Positions 52,563 to 61,734 are shown, counted from the stretch's first letter. The stretch: 64,000 nt of DNA from Bacteroidota bacterium (GCA_011050615.1 DRFJ01000017.1:1-64000); one strand, 5' to 3'. The notes: generated by a model from the letters alone, not told the origin. Translations and numbers: made by a program.

Positions 52563-53129
52563 TTATTCTAAGTCCTTTAATAATTCCTTTAAATGGTCTT
52601 TAGCCCTTGAAAGGCGCGACAAAACCGTTCCCACCGGGAGTTCAAGGATTTCTGCTGTTTCTTTTGTGCTGTATCCATGTATAGCCCGCAGCACTACGAC
52701 TGTTCTGAAATCAGGGTCAAGTTTTGATATTGCCATGTTAACATAGTCTTTTATATCTTTTGCCCTTTCTTCTTCACCTGATGATAATTCTGTCTCCCTG
52801 ATATCTTCTTTATCATCGGATCGGTAAAACAGTGACAGGAATCTTCTGCTACGCCTGATTTCGTTGAGTGATTGATTAATAGCAATTCGTTGTAAATAAG
52901 TACTCAATTTCGCATCACCCCTGAAATCCTTAAGATTCTTATACAGGCGGATAAAGGTATCCTGACCAACATCCTCAGCCTGCTGCACATCTCCCAGCAT
53001 GCTTTTAACTGTTCTGGCTACCATATTCTTATACCTTCTGATTATCTCATTGAATGCCCTGTTGTCGCCATCCAGGGTTTGTAGTACAAGATCCTGATCA
53101 TCAGAGTTGGTATAATCATATTTCACCAT
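52563..53129 (-). CDS. ECF-type RNA polymerase sigma factor
   Basis: Sigma-70 family factor, about 188 residues. Region 2 is ALF-like RAFNEIIRRYKNMVARTV with EDVGQDTFIRLYKNL; region 4 has FRTVVVLRAIHGYSTKETAE and LPVGTVLSRLSRAKDHL, the helix-turn-helix that contacts -35 DNA. I prefer the Met at 53129 over the one at 53135. It leads a three-gene unit with the putative anti-sigma and Spy-like genes, the normal arrangement of an envelope-stress sigma system. No SusCD genes adjoin, so it probably does not control glycan uptake. Confidence 0.92.
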   Translation of the reverse strand: MVKYDYTNSDDQDLVLQTLDGDNRAFNEIIRRYKNMVARTVKSMLGDVQQAEDVGQDTFIRLYKNLKDFRGDAKLSTYLQRIAINQSLNEIRRSRRFLSLFYRSDDKEDIRETELSSGEEERAKDIKDYVNMAISKLDPDFRTVVVLRAIHGYSTKETAEILELPVGTVLSRLSRAKDHLKELLKDLE

Positions 53130-53171
53130 ACACAATAGTAAGACAATTACAATAAACGATTTATTCCCAGC

Positions 53172-55106
53172 CTAGTTGGCTTTATTGATAAATTCGATAT
53201 TCAGGTCAGGTGTATAACGTATCAGGTAAAGCCGGTTATTTTCAAAGCCGTTCATCAGACCCGTTCGTTTGAAGCTAAAATCAACCTGCAATAAATCAGG
53301 CTTATGCATTGAAGGACGGTACATAAATTCAGTTCCGTGTAAAGCCAGTCCGCTTAAGAAGTAATACATAATGTCATAGCTCTGCCATGCATAGCTTCTC
53401 ACAGGCGGTTCCATCTTGAAAAAAGCACGGTATTTTTCCAGGAAATTCCGGATATCCTCCTGCTGATAATCCACCCAGTTCGGGGTAAACAACATAATGC
53501 CCAGTTCGTAAAAATACATTGGATCGAGGTTATCAAGCCATCTTATTCTAGGGTATCCTATAAGCTTTATATCATATTTTCTAAGCAGGTTATGTACATT
53601 AACTATTACTTCGCTCATTACTGCTTCATCATCAGAGGCCAGTATAATAAGGTTCGGCTTATCCCCTCTAAGGGCGTGGTCAATGATGTTTATGGTATCA
53701 TTATAAGCTGAGCGGCTGGTGAAGTATACCTCGCGTAGACTTATGTCACTGAAGGGCACTTTCAGCCTCAGTCTCCTGTAAATCTTATCCTTAAATTTCC
53801 CTGACAGGTCAGCACTCCAGGCTGTATCGGAATGTACCAGCACCAGGTTATGATCATAATAATTGCTGATTTCCTCTGCCATTGCATCCTCGATTACGTC
53901 AATCGATGGCTGCACCTTGAAAAGATAGGGGTTGATCCTCAGTACTTCGGAATTCTGTGAAGCCAGCGGAGAAACAAGGGGTATCCTGTACTTTCTTGCA
54001 TATCTAGCTACCTGTTCAAGGTTATCAGCATAAACGGGACCAACAATAAGATCTGCATCGTTCAAACGACCAGCTTCAATGAAACGGGCCACCCTGGAAG
54101 AATCGCGCATGGTATCAAAAACCTGCAATTCAAGATCCAGTCCCTTTTGTTTCAGTTCGTCAATTGCCAGCAGGGCACCTTCATAAAATTCAATAAAAAC
54201 TTTGCTGCGCGGGTAAATCCATTCTTCAGGTCTCTTAACCAGCTTATATTTTTTTCGTCCCCTGTCATCATATCCGGAAGAATCTATGTATGATCTTTTA
54301 CTGTTCTCATCAAGCATAAGGGGAAGCATCAGGGTCACCTTAATTTTACCGTCGAGGTTCTCAACGGGTGTATAATCAACAGGTGTACCGTCAAACAGGT
54401 ATGTCAGTTTTTCGTCACTCAGGATACCCGGACCAGCTTCATATAATATTTCTTCTTCCTTCATGTCTGAGGGGATTCTTATCATCTCTCCCACTCTTGG
54501 AAACAGTATCCCGCGATTTACCCTCCTGATATCCCTTACACTGACATTATACTTTCGCGAAAGAGTGGAATAGTTCTCTCCTTCTTCCACCCTGTGCAGG
54601 ATAATGCCCGGTTCATCTGTCTTAAAATACTGTGGTTGTTCCAGGAATTGTTTTCTTGGTATAGCCAGTTCAGCCCCTACTGGCAGATCATAGATATCAA
54701 TGCCGGGGTTGGCTTCTGTTATCTGATCTTCAGGAACATCATATTTCCTTGAAAGAGAATATATTGACTCCCCCTTCTGTAACTTATGGTAGTTATATCT
54801 CTCAGTATCCCTGCCTTCCTGCAATCCCTCTTCCTCTCCGGAGACAGGGATTTTCAATGCCTGGCCAATACGCAGTCCGTATAAAGCAGAGGGGTTTTCC
54901 CTGCTTATTAATTCGGTTGATACATTGTATGCTTTAGATATTGAATACAGTGTCTGGGACGTGTCCACTATGTGTATATAGTATGCTGTTCCTCCGATAA
55001 TTACTTTATCTTTTGATTTTTCCACTCTGACCTGTGCTAACAGGGATGGCGACAGGAGGACAACTGCAAGGACAGATATACATAATCTCCGAAGCTTATT
55101 TTTCAT
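53172..55106 (-). CDS. LysM-repeat plus periplasmic-binding-protein-like exported protein
   Basis: Exported protein of 644 residues with three LysM-like cell-wall-binding modules (about 41-87, 105-150 and 169-212; for example YSISKAYNVSTELISRENPS and YSLSRKYDVPEDQITEANPG), followed by a type I periplasmic-binding fold (about residues 240-640) related to amino-acid or branched-chain receptor domains (KVTLMLPLMLDENSKRS, NDADLIVGPVYADNLEQVAR, RIPLVSPLASQNSEVL). The family is common in Bacteroidota and is thought to act at the cell envelope, possibly sensing or scaffolding peptidoglycan. A -7 box is at 55132-55139. Confidence 0.82.
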   Translation of the reverse strand: MKNKLRRLCISVLAVVLLSPSLLAQVRVEKSKDKVIIGGTAYYIHIVDTSQTLYSISKAYNVSTELISRENPSALYGLRIGQALKIPVSGEEEGLQEGRDTERYNYHKLQKGESIYSLSRKYDVPEDQITEANPGIDIYDLPVGAELAIPRKQFLEQPQYFKTDEPGIILHRVEEGENYSTLSRKYNVSVRDIRRVNRGILFPRVGEMIRIPSDMKEEEILYEAGPGILSDEKLTYLFDGTPVDYTPVENLDGKIKVTLMLPLMLDENSKRSYIDSSGYDDRGRKKYKLVKRPEEWIYPRSKVFIEFYEGALLAIDELKQKGLDLELQVFDTMRDSSRVARFIEAGRLNDADLIVGPVYADNLEQVARYARKYRIPLVSPLASQNSEVLRINPYLFKVQPSIDVIEDAMAEEISNYYDHNLVLVHSDTAWSADLSGKFKDKIYRRLRLKVPFSDISLREVYFTSRSAYNDTINIIDHALRGDKPNLIILASDDEAVMSEVIVNVHNLLRKYDIKLIGYPRIRWLDNLDPMYFYELGIMLFTPNWVDYQQEDIRNFLEKYRAFFKMEPPVRSYAWQSYDIMYYFLSGLALHGTEFMYRPSMHKPDLLQVDFSFKRTGLMNGFENNRLYLIRYTPDLNIEFINKAN

Positions 55107-55131
55107 TTATTGCAAATTAGTCAAAACGCAA

Positions 55132-55139
55132 CAAAGTTA
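55132..55139 (-). promoter_or_regulatory. Possible -7 box for the LysM gene
   Basis: The minus strand reads TAACTTTG (TAnnTTTG), 26-33 bases before the start at 55106. No -33 box at the expected spacing. Confidence 0.35.
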
Positions 55140-55191
55140 AAAAAATATCCCACAAATATTTTGCCGGAATTATTATGTAATCTGAAGCAAC

Positions 55192-56190
55192 TTACTTGAT
55201 TTCACTGAAATATTTCATGAATTGTATACGCTCATAGGCTGAGGGATTCTCGTTTTTATCCTGGCTGAGTTTCCCCCTGAACTGCTCAATTGTATTATAG
55301 CCTTTTTCATTCATCCACCGGTGCAGACCGCCAAGCATTTCCTGTATGTGTTCTTTACCATTTTTGTAGATAGCTGACACTACCTGGACAGCCCTGGCTC
55401 CTGCAAGCAATTGCTTTATCATATCTTCTGAACTGTGAACACCCGTTGATGCTGCAAGGTCACAGTCTACCCTTGAAGACATAATACCAATCCATCTTCT
55501 TACGTTTCCTGATTCAGAAGGTGCACTGAAGGTATTTGAGGATTTCTCGGAAAAATTATTAATGTCGAAGTCAGGCGTATAGAACCTGTTAAACATTACA
55601 ATGCCATTAATGCCTGTCGCTGACAATCTTTTCACCATTTGTGCAAGATTTGTAAAACAGGGACTCATTTTCACTGCAACCGGTATTTTAACTTTTGAAA
55701 GAATTTTTTCAATTATATCGAAATATACTTTTTCGATCTTGTCCGCTCCTGTATTTTCATCCGTAGGGAGAATTGCAATATTGAGTTCAAGGGCATCGGC
55801 ACCTGCCTCTTCAAGGCGATTTGCATAATTTGTCCACTCAGCCGACGACACACAGTTGATACTTGCTATAAGCGGGATCATAAGCCTCTTTTTTGCTTCC
55901 TTTATCAATTCAATGTAAGCCGAAAGGGTTCTTTCCCTTATATGCAAATCAATATAATCAAGTGATTCTGATTTTGCAGAATATATCATATCATTCCGGT
56001 ATGCTTCCCTGAGGCTTGCATCGACTTCCATCATTATCTGCTCCTCGAAAAGGGACTTAAGTATCACGGCACCGGCACCTGCTTTTTCAAGGTCCAGGAT
56101 ATTGTCAACTGAAGCGCACAGTCCGGAACTGCCGATAATAATGGGGTTGCTTAATGATAAACCGAGATATTTAGTAGTTAGATCTGCCAT
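55192..56190 (-). CDS. Dihydroorotate-dehydrogenase-like FMN protein
   Basis: FMN-binding TIM-barrel protein of the dihydroorotate dehydrogenase superfamily. The N-terminus LSLSNPIIIGSSGLCASV, the IPLIASINCVSSAEW strand, PVAVKMSPC, and the late phosphate-binding VHSSEDMIKQLLAGARAVQV match the fold. In true DHODH the segment after ALELN is an NxSCPN motif that binds orotate; here it reads LNIAILPTD, so pyrimidine synthesis is doubtful. It lies beside nfnB-nfnA, whose small subunit belongs to the DHODH electron-transfer family, and all three are on the minus strand with short gaps. An oxidoreductase with a different substrate is the safer call. Confidence 0.78.
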   Translation of the reverse strand: MADLTTKYLGLSLSNPIIIGSSGLCASVDNILDLEKAGAGAVILKSLFEEQIMMEVDASLREAYRNDMIYSAKSESLDYIDLHIRERTLSAYIELIKEAKKRLMIPLIASINCVSSAEWTNYANRLEEAGADALELNIAILPTDENTGADKIEKVYFDIIEKILSKVKIPVAVKMSPCFTNLAQMVKRLSATGINGIVMFNRFYTPDFDINNFSEKSSNTFSAPSESGNVRRWIGIMSSRVDCDLAASTGVHSSEDMIKQLLAGARAVQVVSAIYKNGKEHIQEMLGGLHRWMNEKGYNTIEQFRGKLSQDKNENPSAYERIQFMKYFSEIK

Positions 56191-56227
56191 TTTTAATTGT
56201 ATTTTGTTTTTTTACAATTTACTAATA

Positions 56228-57715
56228 TTATTTTTTACCAACCTTTGACTTAAGGTACTCATGCATTCCCTTAGCTGCTTTCCTTCCATCACCCATGGCC
56301 AGTATTACCGTGGCTCCGCCCCTTACTATATCGCCTCCGGCAAAAATACCTTCAACAGATGACTGCATGGTATCTTTATCAACTTTTATTGTTCCCCAGT
56401 CAGTAACTTCCAGTTCAGGCATGCTTGCAGGTATAAGGGGATTGGGTGAGACCCCTATGGCAACCACTACTGTATCCACCTTCACCTCATATTCCGAGCC
56501 TTCCAGAGGAACCGGTCTTCTCCTTCCGGAGCTGTCAGGTTCTCCCAGCTCCATTTTCTGCACAAGCATTTTATTCACATTTCCCTTTTCGTCAGCAAAA
56601 TATTCCACGGGACTGTTAAGATTCATAAACTCGACTCCTTCTTCCTGTGCATGCTTCACTTCCTCAACACGTGCGGGCATTTCTTCAATCGATCTCCTGT
56701 ATATAATCATCGACCTGTCGGCTCCCAGTCTCTTTGATGTTCGTACCGAGTCCATTGCCGTATTGCCACCACCGATTACCGCAACATTCTTTCCGCTGAA
56801 GACCGGGGTATCGTAATCAGGATTTGCGGCATTCATCAGGTTCACTCTTGTCAGGTACTCATTTGAAGAAAATATCCTTCGGTAATTTTCACCCGGGATA
56901 TTCATAAATTTAGGCAGTCCTGCCCCCGATCCCACGAAGAAGGCTTCAAAGCCTTCTTTCCTCAGATCATCCACCGTGGCTGTTGTTCCTACAATGAAAT
57001 TGGTTTCAAACTTAACACCCATCTGTTTCAGGTTATCTATCTCCACATCCACTATTTCATTCGGGAGCCTGAATTCCGGAATTCCGTATTTAAGCACGCC
57101 ACCGATTTCATGCAAGGCTTCGAATACAGTAACATCATATCCCCATTTAATCATATCTCCCGCAACTGCCAGCCCCGCCGGTCCCGAGCCTATTACAGCA
57201 ACCTTAATACCGTTTTTATTATCCACTCCGGGAACAGATATGTTTCCGCTATTCCTCTCATAATCTGCTGCAAACCGTTCAAGAAAGCCAATCGCCACCG
57301 GGTCCTTCTTCAGCTTTTGGACATAGAAGCAGTTTGCTTCGCACTGGACTTCCTGGGGACAAACACGCCCGCAAACCGCGGGCAATGCATTTGTCTCCTT
57401 AAGTGTTTTGGCAGATTCAAGGAATTCACCCTGTTCAATTCGTTTTATGAATTTTGGTATGTTAATTCCGACCGGGCAACCTGTAATACATGTCGGGTCG
57501 ACGCAATCGAGACACCTCTGTGCTTCTTTTATTGCCATTTCATCTGTCAGGCCGAGATTAACTTCGCTGTGGTTTTTATTTCTCACATGTGGGTCCTGTT
57601 CAGGCATTTTCACCCTTGGTATAGAGGTGCGTTCTTTAGCCTTCATGCTCTTACGAAGTTCATCCCTCCAGGCCTGCTGGCGTTCTGATTTTAATATATC
57701 ACTTATGGTTTCCAT
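56228..57715 (-). CDS. nfnB: NfnB/GltD-like NADPH-binding large subunit
   Basis: Large subunit of the Nfn-type NADH-dependent ferredoxin:NADP oxidoreductase, related to the small subunit of glutamate synthase. The N-terminal domain binds two [4Fe-4S] clusters with Cys68, Cys71, Cys76, Cys80 and Cys115, Cys119, Cys125, Cys129. FAD-binding GSGPAGL (176-182) and the NADP-binding VIGGGNTAMDSVR follow, then GIFAGGDIVRGGATVI. Length 495 is slightly longer than most Nfn large subunits. The nfnA partner lies 42 bases upstream on the same strand, so function in an Nfn complex is much more likely than in glutamate synthase, whose large subunit is not present here. Confidence 0.9.
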   Translation of the reverse strand: METISDILKSERQQAWRDELRKSMKAKERTSIPRVKMPEQDPHVRNKNHSEVNLGLTDEMAIKEAQRCLDCVDPTCITGCPVGINIPKFIKRIEQGEFLESAKTLKETNALPAVCGRVCPQEVQCEANCFYVQKLKKDPVAIGFLERFAADYERNSGNISVPGVDNKNGIKVAVIGSGPAGLAVAGDMIKWGYDVTVFEALHEIGGVLKYGIPEFRLPNEIVDVEIDNLKQMGVKFETNFIVGTTATVDDLRKEGFEAFFVGSGAGLPKFMNIPGENYRRIFSSNEYLTRVNLMNAANPDYDTPVFSGKNVAVIGGGNTAMDSVRTSKRLGADRSMIIYRRSIEEMPARVEEVKHAQEEGVEFMNLNSPVEYFADEKGNVNKMLVQKMELGEPDSSGRRRPVPLEGSEYEVKVDTVVVAIGVSPNPLIPASMPELEVTDWGTIKVDKDTMQSSVEGIFAGGDIVRGGATVILAMGDGRKAAKGMHEYLKSKVGKK

Positions 57716-57757
57716 TTTAAATTCTTTGTTTTTCGGATAATGACAAATTGCAGGGGA

Positions 57758-58588
57758 TTATTTACTCACTGTTTCAAGGTACTTCTCATAGGCCTCTCTT
57801 TCCATGTCTTCATATGCCCCCAGCCGCATAATCATCTCATCATAGTCTATTTTATGTGCATCGAATTCAGGTCCGTCAACACATACAAATCTTGTTTTAC
57901 CGTCAACGCTTACCCGGCATGCTCCACACATACCTGTTCCATCAACCATAATGGTATTAAGGCTGGCAATTGTGGGAACATTATATTTCTTAGTTGTCAT
58001 AGAAGCGAACTTCATCATTATGGCAGGACCTATGGTAACTGCCAGGTTAACCTTCACCATATCGAGTATCTCTTCCATGCCGTGAGTAACCAGTCCCTGT
58101 TTTCCATAGGACCCGTCGTCGGTCATAATAATAAGCTCATCGGAGCATTCCCTCATTTCATCTTCAAGAATAATAAGATCGCGGTTTCTTGCTGCAATTA
58201 CTGAAAGGACCCTGTTGCCCGCTTTCTTGAAGGCCCTGGCAATAGGCAATAAAGGAGCTACCCCCACTCCTCCTCCCGCACACAATACGGTCCCGGCCTT
58301 ATATATTTCAGTGGCATGACCCAGTGGCCCGACAACATCAGCAAGGCTATCGCCTTCCTCCATCAGTGATAACTTATGTGATGTAACACCAACTTTTTGG
58401 ATGACAAGTGTTATTGTTCCCTTCGCGGCATCGGCATCAGCAATGGTAAGGGGAATTCGCTCCCCTTTCTTGTTAATTTTTACTATAACAAAATGCCCTG
58501 CCTTACGCTTCCGGGCAATGCGAGGTGCATGTATTACCAGCTTAACAACATTATTGTTCAACTGCTCTTTCTCAACAATTTTATTCAT
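57758..58588 (-). CDS. nfnA: NfnA-like FAD/[2Fe-2S] small subunit
   Basis: Small subunit of the Nfn complex, with a ferredoxin-reductase fold: FAD-binding IPLTIADADA, NAD-binding CAGGGVGVAPLLPIARA, and a C-terminal [2Fe-2S] site with Asp216, Cys221, Cys224 and Cys236 (VDGTGMCGACRVSVDG). The Asp plus three Cys pattern is a mark of bifurcating Nfn subunits. Length 276 is normal. Together with NfnB it would couple NADH and reduced ferredoxin to NADP reduction by flavin-based electron bifurcation. Confidence 0.92.
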   Translation of the reverse strand: MNKIVEKEQLNNNVVKLVIHAPRIARKRKAGHFVIVKINKKGERIPLTIADADAAKGTITLVIQKVGVTSHKLSLMEEGDSLADVVGPLGHATEIYKAGTVLCAGGGVGVAPLLPIARAFKKAGNRVLSVIAARNRDLIILEDEMRECSDELIIMTDDGSYGKQGLVTHGMEEILDMVKVNLAVTIGPAIMMKFASMTTKKYNVPTIASLNTIMVDGTGMCGACRVSVDGKTRFVCVDGPEFDAHKIDYDEMIMRLGAYEDMEREAYEKYLETVSK

Positions 58589-58732
58589 TCCTTGAAATTT
58601 ATTTAGAATGTCCCAAAAAAATAATTTCCAAGGTTGAAATTTTTTTCAATGATACCAACCAAAAGGATCACTTTCTGAAACATGTTATAGAGCAGATGAA
58701 TATTTTACCGGTATATACATTTGCAGAAGCCT

Positions 58733-59680
58733 TTAGCCGTTTAAGAATTTCTTCACATTCTTCTCAATTCTGGCTTCAATGTCAGAAATATCTGCCCGTT
58801 CAAATTTATCCCCGGTAATTTTCTCAAAAAGTTCTATATATCGCTCCGACACTTCGGTAACGAATTCATCGGTCATTTCCGGGATCTCCTGTCCCGGCTG
58901 TCCCCGGAAACCGTGAGACATAAGCCATTCCCTCACGAACTCCTTTGAAAGCTGTTTCTGGGATTCTCCCTTATCAAATCTTTCCCTGTAGTCATCTGCG
59001 TAAAAATATCTTGAGGAGTCAGGTGTATGTATTTCATCAATCAGGTAAATCTCACCGTCCTTTTTCCCGAATTCATATTTTGTATCTACAAGTATAAGCC
59101 CGTGCTCAGCTGCTATCTCGGATCCTCTCATAAACAAATCCATACTGTATTTTTCAAGCAAATCGTATTCTTCTTCAGGCACGATGCCTTTTTGTAATAT
59201 ATCTTCTTTTGATATATCCTCATCATGTAAACCCTGTTCGGCTTTGGTTGTAGGGGTTATGATTGGTTTGCCAAACTTTTCGTGTTCCCTCATTCCATCA
59301 CGTACGGGGATCCCGCATATACTCCGGGCACCTGATTTATAGGTACGCCAGGAACTGCCGGTAAGGTAGGCTCTGACAATCATCTCCACAGGATATGATT
59401 CACATTTATGACCGAAAGTAACATTGGGGTCGGGTGATGCAATTTTCCAGTTCGGTACTATATCGGAGGTAGCATCCAGGAATTTGGAAGCAATCTGGTT
59501 CAATACCTGTCCCTTATAGGGGATTCCCCTTGGAAGGACCACATCAAAGGCTGATATGCGATCTGTTACAACCATCAGGAGGTATTTGTTATCAATATTG
59601 TATACTTCCCTCACTTTTCCGTGATAAACATCTTTCTGCCCGGGAAAACTGAAATTGGTCTTAGTAAGAGTCTGTGACAT
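58733..59680 (-). CDS. purC: SAICAR synthetase
   Basis: Purine-biosynthesis enzyme joining aspartate to CAIR with ATP. Family blocks include [72 protein letters not shown] and [16 protein letters not shown]. The 315-residue length is typical of the longer eukaryote-like bacterial form. It is a single gene between nfnA and phoH; the 130-base gap before it on the phoH side contains a GC-rich hairpin-like stretch. Confidence 0.96.
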   Translation of the reverse strand: MSQTLTKTNFSFPGQKDVYHGKVREVYNIDNKYLLMVVTDRISAFDVVLPRGIPYKGQVLNQIASKFLDATSDIVPNWKIASPDPNVTFGHKCESYPVEMIVRAYLTGSSWRTYKSGARSICGIPVRDGMREHEKFGKPIITPTTKAEQGLHDEDISKEDILQKGIVPEEEYDLLEKYSMDLFMRGSEIAAEHGLILVDTKYEFGKKDGEIYLIDEIHTPDSSRYFYADDYRERFDKGESQKQLSKEFVREWLMSHGFRGQPGQEIPEMTDEFVTEVSERYIELFEKITGDKFERADISDIEARIEKNVKKFLNG

Positions 59681-59811
59681 CTCAAGTATAAATTTATAGA
59701 TTAATATTTTTTTTTTACAAGTTTGTCTTCAGCAATCCCGGCTTCACCTCAGTTCATATTTCAGGCTTGCCTGATGACTATGCCCGCCCCGATTACCCGG
59801 GGCCTTTTCTG

Positions 59812-60795
59812 TTAGTCTCTTCGTCTCTCAGTCTCATCGTCCGTTACACCGTTTTCATCCTGGCCATAGGCTCTCACTATATCTTTCACAAGCTTGTGCC
59901 TGACGATATCCCTTTCATCAAACTCTATGATGGAAATACCTTCAATACCTTTCAATATCCTCATTGCCTGAAGCAAACCCGACTTTTTTTTATATGGAAG
60001 GTCTATCTGGGTAATATCGCCTGTCATAATAAATTTGGAGCTGACGCCCATTCTTGTAAGGAACATTTTAAGCTGGCTAATAGTTGTATTCTGTGCCTCA
60101 TCGAGTATTACAAATGACTGTTCCAGTGTTCTTCCCCTCATATATGCCAGGGGAGCTATCTGTATCGTACCGTCTTCCAGCCAGGCTTCCAGCTTACGGA
60201 AGTGTATCATGTCTTTCAGTGCATCGTAGAGGGGTTGCAGGTAAGGATCCAGTTTCTCCTTCATATCGCCGGGAAGAAAGCCAAGCCTCTCTCCTGCTTC
60301 CACCGCAGGCCTGGTAAGAACAATTCTTTTTACCTGTTTATTCTTAAGGGCCCTTACTGCCAGGGCAATGGCTGTATAGGTTTTGCCGGTGCCGGCAGGT
60401 CCCACGGCTATCAGGAGATCATTAATCCTGTAATCCTCCACAAGGTGAAACTGGTGCACAGTTCGCGCCCTTATTGGTCTTCCGCTTATATTGAACACCA
60501 GGGTCTCCTCCATACCCCCGTTGCCGGCAGCCTTTGACATTTCAGGATCCGAAAAAAGCCTCTCTATGTCATCCTGTTGCAGCTTGTTATGCTTCTCAAA
60601 AAAATCGATAAGCTCATTAATTTTAACTTCAAATTTTTCAACTTCTTCTTCTTCGCCTATAGCCTTTATTTCATTACCCCTGGCAATAATCTTAAGTTTT
60701 GGAAAGTGATTACGGATGCTGTCGAACAGAATATTATTTGTTCCGAAAAATATTTTTGGATCTATGTCTTCTAATTCAATTATCTTCTCAACCAT
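59812..60795 (-). CDS. phoH: PhoH-like ATPase
   Basis: Cytoplasmic ATPase of the PhoH family. Walker A GPAGTGKTYTAIA and Walker B FVILDEAQN are intact, with GRTLEQSFVI, TRMGVSSKFIMTGDITQIDL and the DERDIVRHKLVKDIVRAY end typical of the group. An N-terminal KH-like region (about 40 residues) precedes the P-loop domain. I start at the Met at 60795 (MVEKIIELEDID); the Met at 60840 gives an unlikely extension. The last residues, DDETERRRD, are encoded in a GA-rich tract similar to the one at 30764, so the natural end may once have been shorter. The role, possibly RNA- or stress-related, is not established. Confidence 0.93.
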   Translation of the reverse strand: MVEKIIELEDIDPKIFFGTNNILFDSIRNHFPKLKIIARGNEIKAIGEEEEVEKFEVKINELIDFFEKHNKLQQDDIERLFSDPEMSKAAGNGGMEETLVFNISGRPIRARTVHQFHLVEDYRINDLLIAVGPAGTGKTYTAIALAVRALKNKQVKRIVLTRPAVEAGERLGFLPGDMKEKLDPYLQPLYDALKDMIHFRKLEAWLEDGTIQIAPLAYMRGRTLEQSFVILDEAQNTTISQLKMFLTRMGVSSKFIMTGDITQIDLPYKKKSGLLQAMRILKGIEGISIIEFDERDIVRHKLVKDIVRAYGQDENGVTDDETERRRD

Positions 60796-60850
60796 ACATT
60801 CTAATAACCTTTTTACGTAAAAATACCTGTGTATTCTCAAAAAAAAACCT

Positions 60851-60858
60851 TAGGTTTG
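60851..60858 (+). promoter_or_regulatory. Possible -7 box for the adenosyltransferase-like gene
   Basis: TAGGTTTG matches TAnnTTTG on the plus strand 62-69 bases before the start at 60920, in the divergent spacer with phoH. No good -33 element was found. Confidence 0.35.
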
Positions 60859-60919
60859 AGTATTACAAAGTAACCTATTTTTTTTACAAGAATATCATCT
60901 TAAGCATAAGTTTTTAAGG

Positions 60920-61723
60920 ATGCCAGTAATTACTCTTACTACTGAATGGCAAGCATTTGATTATTATAATGGCATGCTGAAAGGTAAGCTGGCCAGCATG
61001 TGCCCTGGCACCACTGTAATAGACAATGCCAGTGGATTGAATCCTTTTAACATACAGAAAAGCGCATTTGTCATCAGGAATACCTTTGAGCATTATCCTG
61101 AGGGTTCTGTTCATATAATCTGTGTACAGTCAGAATACAGTGATCAGAGTCCCCATGTTATTGTTGAAGCAAAGGGTCATTTTTTCATTGGTGCAGATAA
61201 TGGAATATTTCATTTACTGCTGAACTCAGAACCTGACAGGATCGTGCAGATCAGCCCGGACAAAAATAAAGGCAGGATAAATGAAATAGAGGTATTTGCT
61301 GAAGGAGCAGCTGCAATAATAAAGGGGAAAGGCATTTCCGGCATAGGTGAAGAAAAACTGGCCATAAGGGAAATGCATCCGTTCAGGGCTACCATCGAGG
61401 AAGATGCCATTTCAGGAAGTATTATTTACATTGACACCTATGGTAATGCCATTTCAAATATCACAAATGACTTGTTCAACAGGGTTTTTGACAATAAGAG
61501 CTTTCAAATTGCCATCCGCTCAAATACAAATGTTATTGACCATATAAGCGACTCGTATAATAGTGAGTCAATCGGTGAATTGCTGGCTGTTTTTAATTCC
61601 CTGGACCTTCTCGAGATTGGCATTAACGGAACCAATGCCTCAGAATTACTTAGCCTGCAGGTTGGGGATATAGTCAGAATTTCTTCTCCCGGAAGCAATA
61701 AGAAACCCGGTATGCTTTTTTAG
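60920..61723 (+). CDS. SAM-hydroxide adenosyltransferase (DUF62) relative with altered active site
   Basis: Member of the fluorinase/SAM-hydroxide adenosyltransferase fold family: N-terminal TLTTEWQAFDYYNGMLKG, the GHFFIGADNGIF block and the C-terminal IYIDTYGNAISNIT. Typical members have TTDF with a catalytic-region Asp, VVDPGVG with Asp and a downstream Arg. Here these read TTEW (Glu9), QSEYSDQ (Glu72) and His79, so both Asp are Glu and the Arg is missing. Hydrolysis of SAM to adenosine may be altered or lost. Length 267 is normal. It overlaps no gene and is followed 11 bases later by mazG, so the two are probably co-transcribed. Confidence 0.82.
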   Translation: MPVITLTTEWQAFDYYNGMLKGKLASMCPGTTVIDNASGLNPFNIQKSAFVIRNTFEHYPEGSVHIICVQSEYSDQSPHVIVEAKGHFFIGADNGIFHLLLNSEPDRIVQISPDKNKGRINEIEVFAEGAAAIIKGKGISGIGEEKLAIREMHPFRATIEEDAISGSIIYIDTYGNAISNITNDLFNRVFDNKSFQIAIRSNTNVIDHISDSYNSESIGELLAVFNSLDLLEIGINGTNASELLSLQVGDIVRISSPGSNKKPGMLF

Positions 61724-61734
61724 ATAAATATAGT

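Noticed and set aside
55192-56190. Pyrimidine-pathway pyrD
   Set aside because: The orotate-binding motif is absent and no other pyrimidine gene is near.
56228-57715. Glutamate synthase small subunit gltD
   Set aside because: No gltB in the window, and a typical NfnA small subunit lies directly upstream.
59785-59815. GC-rich inverted repeat CCCCG...CGGGG as phoH terminator
   Set aside because: The stem is only five pairs, and on the phoH (minus) strand no T-run follows, so it is not convincing.
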